A stretch of DNA of 20,325 nt, taken from assembly GCA_903834675.1 (NCBI GenBank), contig CAILKC010000953.1, forward strand, positions 1-20,325, in the 5' to 3' direction. The stretch is from an uncultured Victivallales bacterium. Lineage in GTDB: Bacteria; Verrucomicrobiota; Lentisphaeria; Oligosphaerales; JAFGRS01. The number at the start of each line of letters is the position of its first letter. Positions within the stretch are counted from its first letter, which is position 1. The notes beneath the pieces were generated by a model. It was given only the letters and a program-made list of their open reading frames with translations, had not been told where the DNA came from and searched no databases. The translations under genes were made by a program, and so were the position numbers. Of the stretch, positions 15,145-20,325 are shown in pieces.

Positions 15145-15185
15145 AGAAGGTCGAATGACCAAAGACCTATGACGAATGGCAGAAT
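15145..15185. repeat. Short degenerate GAATGAC-type intergenic repeat
   Basis: AATGACC, CCTATGACG and GAATGG follow one another at about 10-base spacing (15154-15179), interspersed with AAAG-type strings. The pattern is that of the degenerate 'GACGAATGACC' minisatellites common between genes in planctomycete-like genomes. Only about four units are present. Confidence 0.4.
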
Positions 15186-15218
15186 CCCCTGCCGGGGCAC
15201 CGGTGGTCTCTGGCGGTC

Positions 15219-15238
15219 AGGTCCGGCACCAGCCGGGG
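15219..15238. repeat. 20-bp direct repeat, left copy
   Basis: AGGTCCGGCACCAGCCGGGG, identical to 15442-15461. It contains a 5-bp stem (CCGGC/GCCGG) around ACCA. The two copies bracket the four-way-junction element. Confidence 0.8.
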
Positions 15239-15281
15239 AACCTGCTTGTAGGAGACCTGCAGCAACCTCGTAGGACACCAG

Positions 15282-15420
15282 GCGCTTCCCATTCCGCCCG
15301 GAGTCGCCGGTGGCGGACTCCGGGCGTTGGAGGGCGCCGCTGCGGCTGCGCCCCGGCGGCCACGCAGGGCCGCCCTCCAGGCGATCCGGCACGTACCGGC
15401 CGGATCGGAATGGGAACCGC
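15282..15420. repeat. Palindromic four-way-junction (cloverleaf-like) element
   Basis: The outer stem pairs 15286-15296 with 15406-15416 (11 bp, perfect) and continues after one mismatch with 15282-15284 and 15418-15420. Inside are three consecutive hairpin arms: 15297-15305 with 15316-15324 (9 bp), 15328-15336 with 15371-15379 (9 bp, large loop that folds further) and 15383-15389 with 15400-15406 (7 bp, sharing one base with the outer stem). The arms follow one another with only short gaps, so the whole 139 bp folds compactly in either strand. There is no open frame of interest, no T-run and no recognised RNA family. It may be a non-autonomous mobile repeat, a structured RNA or a cruciform site. 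Confidence 0.6.
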
Positions 15421-15441
15421 ATCGGCAAGTCTCATTCGACT

Positions 15442-15461
15442 AGGTCCGGCACCAGCCGGGG
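15442..15461. repeat. 20-bp direct repeat, right copy
   Basis: Exact copy of 15219-15238, starting 223 bp further on. Together they flank the cloverleaf-like element with 43 and 21 bases between, so they are not a tight target-site duplication. Confidence 0.8.
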
Positions 15462-15472
15462 GCGTGGCCGAC

Positions 15473-15564
15473 CCTGAACCCTGTTTTCCTCTCCGCCAGT
15501 CTCCCTGTCCGTCTCCTCCAGTCGCCGTTTCCCCGTCTCGCCGTCTCGCCGTTTCCTGAACCCT
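15473..15564. repeat. Pyrimidine-rich tract with short tandem units, bounded by 10-bp direct repeats
   Basis: CCTGAACCCT occurs at 15473-15482 and 15555-15564. Between them nearly every base is a pyrimidine or G in units such as GCCGTCTC and GCCGTTTCC (clear at 15523-15556). Read on the minus strand this is the GAGACGGCGAGACGG-type microsatellite seen between genes in several high-GC bacterial groups. It lies about 150 bases before the next start and shows no coding character. Confidence 0.55.
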
Positions 15565-15709
15565 ATGACCTGAGTCGTCACCACCCACGGAACTGACCTG
15601 CACCCCCCGCCTGGGCCCGCGCGGCCCACGTCTTGCGTCGCCTTGCTCCGGGGCTATCGTTCTCTCCAGGAAAGATGCCAAGCAGGGGTCAGCAGCGAAG
15701 GGAAACAAC

Positions 15710-18700
15710 ATGAGTACGGCACGACGGTTCCAGCACTCCGGATGGGCTTGCCGCGTTTTCGCTACCGCGGCCCTCGCCACGCTCTGTCTCTGCTTGCCCG
15801 TTGCCGGGCAGACGGCCGCGCTGCCCGGATTGCTCGGGCGCTGGGCCTTCGACGACGGGGTCGGCGACCTGGCCAGCGACAGTTCGGGCTGCGACAACGA
15901 TGGCAACCTGCATGGCGTCGAGTGGGTGCGGGGCGCCTTCGGCACGGCGCTGCGCTTCAGTGGCAAAGACTCGTACGTGTTGATTCCGGAAGTCGCCGGG
16001 TTGGATGGTTCGAACGAACTCACGGTCGAGACCTGGGTTCTGTGGCAGGATGGCGGGCGCTACCCGAACCTGGTCACGGGTGGGCAGTGGTGCCCCGGTG
16101 GGTTCCTGCTTTTCGTGGCGGACAAGGGCTGCGTTTTCCGCCTGGGGCGGCCTGATACTGAAGCGGGAGTGCCGGGCAAGGAATGGGCCGAGGCGTGGGC
16201 GCCGTTCCTGGGGGCGTTTGAGACGGGCAGGTGGTACCATCTGGCCGCCACCTTCAAACGTCCCGACATCGTGACCTATGTGAACGGGAAAGTGGTCAAC
16301 ACGGCCACGTGGAACTACCCGGTCGGCTATCACGGTAACCTGATGATCGGCTCCTGGAACCCGCCCGAATCGTGTCACAACGGCTTGCTCGACGAGGTGA
16401 AAGTGTACAACCGCGCTCTGACCGCCGAGGAGGTCCTGGAGAGTTTCACGGCGGAGTCACCGCGGCGAACCGCGCCAGGGCCGGTGGCCTACGAGCCCGT
16501 GCCGCCCACAGCGCAACCAGGAGGAGTGCCCATGGCTACACTCGAGACCCAACTGGCGAGACTGGAGATCGATGCGCGCGGCCGTTGCCGCGCCCTGGTC
16601 GACAAGCAAAGCGGGCGGAACCTGCTGAGCGCCGCCCTGCCCATGGTGACGATGAATAGTCCGGGCCGCGCCGCCAGTGCGCGGAGTTGCGAGTATGCTG
16701 ACGGCAAACTCCGCTTCGACTTCGGCAAGGGCAAGGGAACCGTGCTGGTCGGGGTGACCGCCAAAGACCGCTATTTCACCTTCGAAGTCCTCGCCGTTCA
16801 GGGTGAGGGGGTGCAGTCGGTGACTTTCTTGACGTTACCCGTGCTGAAGGGCGTCTACAGTTCCGGCACGTCCGGCGCCACCGTGGGAGACGAATGGGCG
16901 GTCTGCCTGCGCGAGATGAACCTGCAGACCCAGGTGACCCTTGGGGGTGCGCCCGCCGCGGCGCGAGCTAGCTGCCGGAGCGAGTATGGACTGCTCGGCG
17001 CCAAAGCCGCACTGGTGGTGGCGCCACCGGACCAACTGCGCCCGGCCCTGCAGGATCTGGTCAAGGCCGAGGGCCTGCCACAGTCGGCGCTGGGCGGACC
17101 CTGGGCCCTCGACGCCGAAGGCAACCGCGGCTCCTATCTGTTCGCGCACCCCTCGGAGCGCGAGGCGGACCGCTGGATCGAATTCGCTAAGCGCGGCGGT
17201 TTCGCCTGCCTGCATTACGACGGCTGGTACGCCTCGCTGGGGCACTATCAGCCCGCCCCTGGCCTGTTCCCCAACGGCATCGCGGGCGTTAAGGAGATGG
17301 TACGCAAGGTCCACGCGGCGGGCATGAAGGCAGGCATGCACACTCTGACCGGCTGCATCCAGACCCAGGATTCCTGGGTCACGCCAGTGCCGGACCCGCG
17401 CCTGGCGGCGGACGCCTCGTACACCCTGGCAGCCGACCTGGAGGCGACAGCAGACACCATCCTGACGGTCGAAAAGCCGCAAAAGCATGACATCATCTGG
17501 AGCTACTCCAGCGGCGGCAATGCCATCCGCATGGGCACCGAGATCATCCAGTACGCCGCCATCTCGTTCGAACCTCCGTATGGCTTTCTCAAATGCACCC
17601 GCGGCGCCTTCGGCAGCACGCCGAAAGCGCATGGGAAAGGCGCCCCTGTCGATCACCTGCGCCAGGTCTACCTCGCCTTCTACCCAGACGAAAAGACCAC
17701 TCTGGTCGGCGAGGTGGCGGATGCCATCGCGCGCGTTTACAACGAATGCGAGTTCGATCTGATCTACATGGACGGCTCCGAAGGCATGGGCAGTCGGCAC
17801 GCGGTTCAGACCATGCGTAATGCCATCTACACGCGGCTGCAGCGACCGGCCATCGTCGAGGCCAGCGAGTGGGGGCACTGGAGCTGGTACTACCACTCTC
17901 GCATCGGCGCCTGGGACCACGCCACCTGGGGCTGGAAGCGCTTCGTCGACATGCACTGCGCCGACATTGCCGGCTACCGCCAAGGGGCACTCTTGCAGGC
18001 CCAGCTCGGCTGGTGGGTGGTGCTCGGAGCCGGCCCCGGAAATCGCGCCGAAACCCCCGACGAGATGGAGTACTTCTGCGCCAAGAACCTGGCCTACGAC
18101 GCGCCCTCCTCCACCCAGGCGCCCGGCTCGTTGGCGACCCCGGCGAACGCCCGCCTCCTGGAGTACATCACCATGGCCGGCTGGTATGAGCGCCTGCGGC
18201 TCGCAAACTACTTCTCCCCCGCCCTCAGGGAGCAGCTTCGGCAGCCGGGTAAGGAGGTCCATCTGGTCCAGGCCGAGGATGGCGAATGGCAGCTCCTGCC
18301 GACCGACTACCTGGCGCACAAGGTCACCGGCGTCGGCAACGGCTCGGACCTCTGGACCGTCACGAATGCGTTCGCGGTGCAGCCGGTCCGTTTCCGGCTC
18401 GAGGCACTGTATGCGGTGCAGCCCTACGATAGCCCCGACGCACTCGTGCTGGCGGACCCCGCACAGCCCGAGGCGTTCACGGTAACCCGCAACGCCAGCG
18501 GCGTGACGCAGACGCTGAGCCGTTCCACCGCCCAAGTCAAGATCGGCGAAGGCAGCCTCTGCTTCACGGCCACAAGCACGCGCGACTCCGCCAGGGGCGC
18601 CTGGGCCCAGGCCGGACGGCGTTTCGAGGCGCCGTACCTCGACCTCGGACCGGGCGACGCACTGGGCGTCTGGATCCACGGCGATGGCAAGGGCGAAGTG

Positions 18701-20236
18701 CTCAACCTGCAACTGGTCACCCCGCGCGAGTACATGGAAGCCTACGCCGAGAACTACGTGAAAATCGACTTCACCGGCTGGCGCTACGTCGAACTGCCGC
18801 TGCGCGAGCGCGATGCCGACAAGTACCACGACTACCAGTGGCCCTACTTCAGCCAGCACGGCATCTTCCGTACCCACCTGGACCGACGCCACGTCGGCGA
18901 GGTCAATCTGTACCTCAACAACCTGCCGCCCAACGACACGGCCACCGTCTACCTGAGCCCGCTGCGGGTCCTGCGCACCAGCCCGTCGCAGCTTGCCAAC
19001 CCGACCCTGGAACTGAACGGCGAGACGCTGCGCCTCCCGACCACGCTCCGCGGTGGCGACTACGTCGAACTGCACGCCCTGGACGACTGTCGCGTCTACG
19101 ACGAGCGGGGCAACCTGCTCGAACGCCTCACCCTGGACGGCAAGGCGCCGCTGCTCAAGGCCGGGGAGAACCAGCTGCGCTTCGCCGCTGAGGCGCCCGC
19201 GGGCTTCAACGCCCGGGCCGAGGTCACCCTGAGCCCTGCCGGCGCACCCTTGCCGGGACGCGCGCCCGAAAAGGACGTCAACTGGGCTCTGCTGCGCGAC
19301 GAATACGACCTCCCGCGGGTCCTCACCCGGGCGGACGGCAAGGAGAACCGCTGGGACCTGATCTGCCGTAAGCAGGCGACCTCCGCCACCCTCGGCGTCG
19401 AACTCGAGGTGCAGCAACTCGGGGCGACGGACACCGCCTACAACAGCCCCGCCGCGCTGACTCTGGAGGGCTTCGATGAGCTCAGCTTCTTTGCCGACTC
19501 GCCCGACAACCAGTTTACCCAGTTCGTCTACGACGGGAAGCACAAGAGCCTGGCCACCAAGCCCGGGGTGACGCAGCAACTCGAGCGCAGTACCGACCCC
19601 GTAAAGATCGGCGCCGCCAGCGCGCGCTACACCGCCACCAGCACCCTCGCCGACAAGAGCGGCTGGTCGGCGCGCGGGCGACGCTACCTGAAGCCGCTCG
19701 ACCTGTCCACCTACCAGGGCATCGGCTTCTGGCTCTTCGGCGACGGCAAGGGCGAAGCGTTCAAACTGCAGCTTCGAGATCAGGCGGCGGGCTGGTTTGA
19801 CATGGTCACCACGGTGGACTTCACCGGCTGGCGCTACGTGCAGTTCAGCTTCGTCGACGCCGACAAGATCGACCTCAAGAGCGTCGAGTATCTGCTCCTC
19901 TACTACAACGGTATTCCAGCCCAGCAGACGGTCTCATGCTGCCTTGATGCGGTGCGGGCCCTGCCCAGCGTCGAGGGTCTGCGCGACCCGGCCCTGACCG
20001 TCGGCGGCAAGCAAGTGCTCTTCCCTGCGGTCCTGGCCGTGGGCGACCGACTCGTCTACGACGGCGTCGGGGCGGGGCGGCTCTATCGTCGCGGGAAACC
20101 CGACCCCGAGCCCATCCAGCCCCAGGGCACGCCGCCGACCCTGAAGCCTGGCCGAAACCCGGTCGCCATCGCGTTCGGCACGGGAGCCCCGCCGCAGTTC
20201 CGCGCCACCGTGGCACTGGTCAAGCACTACCCCTGA
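15710..20236 (+). CDS. Exported multidomain protein: LamG, TIM-barrel glycoside-hydrolase-like core, duplicated C-terminal binding unit
   Basis: 1508 residues; ATG 15710 has GAAGGGA about 6 bases upstream. A signal peptide spans about residues 1-36 (hydrophobic VFATAALATLCLCLPVAG). Residues about 38-247 are a LamG/concanavalin-like domain (LLGRWAFDDG at its start, GLLDEVKVYNRALTAEEV at its end). Residues about 275-450 look like the beta-sandwich that precedes many GH barrels, and about 455-850 like a TIM barrel: CLHYDGWY (500-507), LIYMDGSEG (685-692) with D688 at a beta-4-like position as a candidate nucleophile, and EASEWGHWSWYY (717-728) with candidate acids E717/E720. No GH family can be named with confidence; the layout recalls clan GH-D or GH101-like enzymes. 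Residues 931-1174 and 1286-1503 are two copies of one binding unit. It is probably secreted or surface-bound, with its own promoter after the 970-bp gap. Confidence 0.82.
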   Translation: MSTARRFQHSGWACRVFATAALATLCLCLPVAGQTAALPGLLGRWAFDDGVGDLASDSSGCDNDGNLHGVEWVRGAFGTALRFSGKDSYVLIPEVAGLDGSNELTVETWVLWQDGGRYPNLVTGGQWCPGGFLLFVADKGCVFRLGRPDTEAGVPGKEWAEAWAPFLGAFETGRWYHLAATFKRPDIVTYVNGKVVNTATWNYPVGYHGNLMIGSWNPPESCHNGLLDEVKVYNRALTAEEVLESFTAESPRRTAPGPVAYEPVPPTAQPGGVPMATLETQLARLEIDARGRCRALVDKQSGRNLLSAALPMVTMNSPGRAASARSCEYADGKLRFDFGKGKGTVLVGVTAKDRYFTFEVLAVQGEGVQSVTFLTLPVLKGVYSSGTSGATVGDEWAVCLREMNLQTQVTLGGAPAAARASCRSEYGLLGAKAALVVAPPDQLRPALQDLVKAEGLPQSALGGPWALDAEGNRGSYLFAHPSEREADRWIEFAKRGGFACLHYDGWYASLGHYQPAPGLFPNGIAGVKEMVRKVHAAGMKAGMHTLTGCIQTQDSWVTPVPDPRLAADASYTLAADLEATADTILTVEKPQKHDIIWSYSSGGNAIRMGTEIIQYAAISFEPPYGFLKCTRGAFGSTPKAHGKGAPVDHLRQVYLAFYPDEKTTLVGEVADAIARVYNECEFDLIYMDGSEGMGSRHAVQTMRNAIYTRLQRPAIVEASEWGHWSWYYHSRIGAWDHATWGWKRFVDMHCADIAGYRQGALLQAQLGWWVVLGAGPGNRAETPDEMEYFCAKNLAYDAPSSTQAPGSLATPANARLLEYITMAGWYERLRLANYFSPALREQLRQPGKEVHLVQAEDGEWQLLPTDYLAHKVTGVGNGSDLWTVTNAFAVQPVRFRLEALYAVQPYDSPDALVLADPAQPEAFTVTRNASGVTQTLSRSTAQVKIGEGSLCFTATSTRDSARGAWAQAGRRFEAPYLDLGPGDALGVWIHGDGKGEVLNLQLVTPREYMEAYAENYVKIDFTGWRYVELPLRERDADKYHDYQWPYFSQHGIFRTHLDRRHVGEVNLYLNNLPPNDTATVYLSPLRVLRTSPSQLANPTLELNGETLRLPTTLRGGDYVELHALDDCRVYDERGNLLERLTLDGKAPLLKAGENQLRFAAEAPAGFNARAEVTLSPAGAPLPGRAPEKDVNWALLRDEYDLPRVLTRADGKENRWDLICRKQATSATLGVELEVQQLGATDTAYNSPAALTLEGFDELSFFADSPDNQFTQFVYDGKHKSLATKPGVTQQLERSTDPVKIGAASARYTATSTLADKSGWSARGRRYLKPLDLSTYQGIGFWLFGDGKGEAFKLQLRDQAAGWFDMVTTVDFTGWRYVQFSFVDADKIDLKSVEYLLLYYNGIPAQQTVSCCLDAVRALPSVEGLRDPALTVGGKQVLFPAVLAVGDRLVYDGVGAGRLYRRGKPDPEPIQPQGTPPTLKPGRNPVAIAFGTGAPPQFRATVALVKHYP
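18500..19231 (+). repeat. C-terminal binding unit, copy 1 within the 1508-residue protein
   Basis: Residues 931-1174. Begins GVTQTLSRSTAQVKIG, then WIHGDGKGEVLNLQL and DFTGWRYVELPL (a CBM-like jelly roll), and ends with a small beta domain NPTLELNGETLRLP...LLKAGENQLRF. Matches 19565-20218 with 355 residues offset. Confidence 0.75.
19565..20218 (+). repeat. C-terminal binding unit, copy 2 within the 1508-residue protein
   Basis: Residues 1286-1503. GVTQQLERSTDPVKIG, WLFGDGKGEAFKLQL, DFTGWRYVQFSF, DPALTVGGKQVLFP and TLKPGRNPVAIAF align block by block with copy 1. Copy 2 is shorter because an insert in copy 1 (YHDYQWPYFSQHGIF area, residues about 1040-1060) is absent. Confidence 0.75.
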
Positions 20237-20325
20237 GGCCGCGGCGGCGGTAGATCCCGGAGGCTCTTGCAGAACCCTCGGCTCACCAGCCTCTCGCCTG
20301 GAGCCGGCGGTCCCCGCCGTATCCC

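Noticed and set aside
14740..15709. Short frames in the 970-bp gap (for example 15007-15273)
   Set aside because: No SD, they pass through repeats and stems, and the composition is random; one simply translates the GAATGAC-type repeat.
16835..19579. 914-codon minus-strand frame
   Set aside because: Antisense shadow of the 1508-residue gene caused by high GC3; the + strand carries recognisable domains, a signal peptide and an SD.
1..20325. CRISPR array, tRNA, rRNA, transposase or integrase
   Set aside because: I saw no regularly spaced repeat-spacer pattern, no tRNA cloverleaf with the conserved T and D arm strings, and no DDE or recombinase motifs. The 15282-15420 element is not tRNA: stems too long and no TTC or CCA strings.

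Overview
The window is high-GC bacterial DNA with clear Shine-Dalgarno sites. Its inventory (a ribose-type ABC importer, DUF1680/GH127, pectate-lyase-3 beta-helix, exported ADP-ribosylglycohydrolase-fold proteins, LamG and discoidin modules, and repeat-rich intergenic DNA) is typical of carbohydrate-degrading members of the PVC group (Planctomycetota/Lentisphaerota) or Armatimonadota. This lineage guess is inference; there is no rRNA or other marker gene here.

Layout. Bases 1-487 hold the 3' end of an unrecognised + strand gene, closed by a strong hairpin and convergent with a 478-residue minus-strand protein of unknown role (541-1977) that carries a DEIQSD motif. That gene has a good SD, a plausible promoter and a 9-bp inverted repeat over the promoter. 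A second small minus-strand gene (2607-2849) encodes an HTH-like protein, with a near-perfect SD and a textbook intrinsic terminator at 2538-2578. About 400 bp then separates it from a divergent + strand cluster.

The + strand cluster (3249-14739) looks like one transcription unit: a ribose-type sugar-binding protein, a duplicated RbsA-like ATPase, an RbsC-like permease, an exported ADP-ribosylglycohydrolase-fold protein with C-terminal binding modules, a cytoplasmic ADP-ribosylglycohydrolase-fold protein, a probable lipoprotein with pectate-lyase-3 beta-helix and discoidin parts interrupted by an in-frame stop, and an exported GH127-type beta-L-arabinofuranosidase with its Glu-Cys-Cys-Cys zinc site intact. 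After about 970 bp of non-coding, repeat-rich DNA comes a 1508-residue exported LamG/TIM-barrel protein with a duplicated C-terminal binding unit.

Working model (inference): secreted or surface enzymes cut furanose-containing glycans, the RbsBAC-type importer takes up the released furanoside, and the cytoplasmic DraG-fold protein splits it further. The most unusual points are the exported/cytoplasmic pair of DraG-fold hydrolases beside a ribose-type importer, a 145-residue C-terminal module shared by two unrelated enzymes, the decaying beta-helix gene, and a compact four-way-junction palindromic element between 15282 and 15420.
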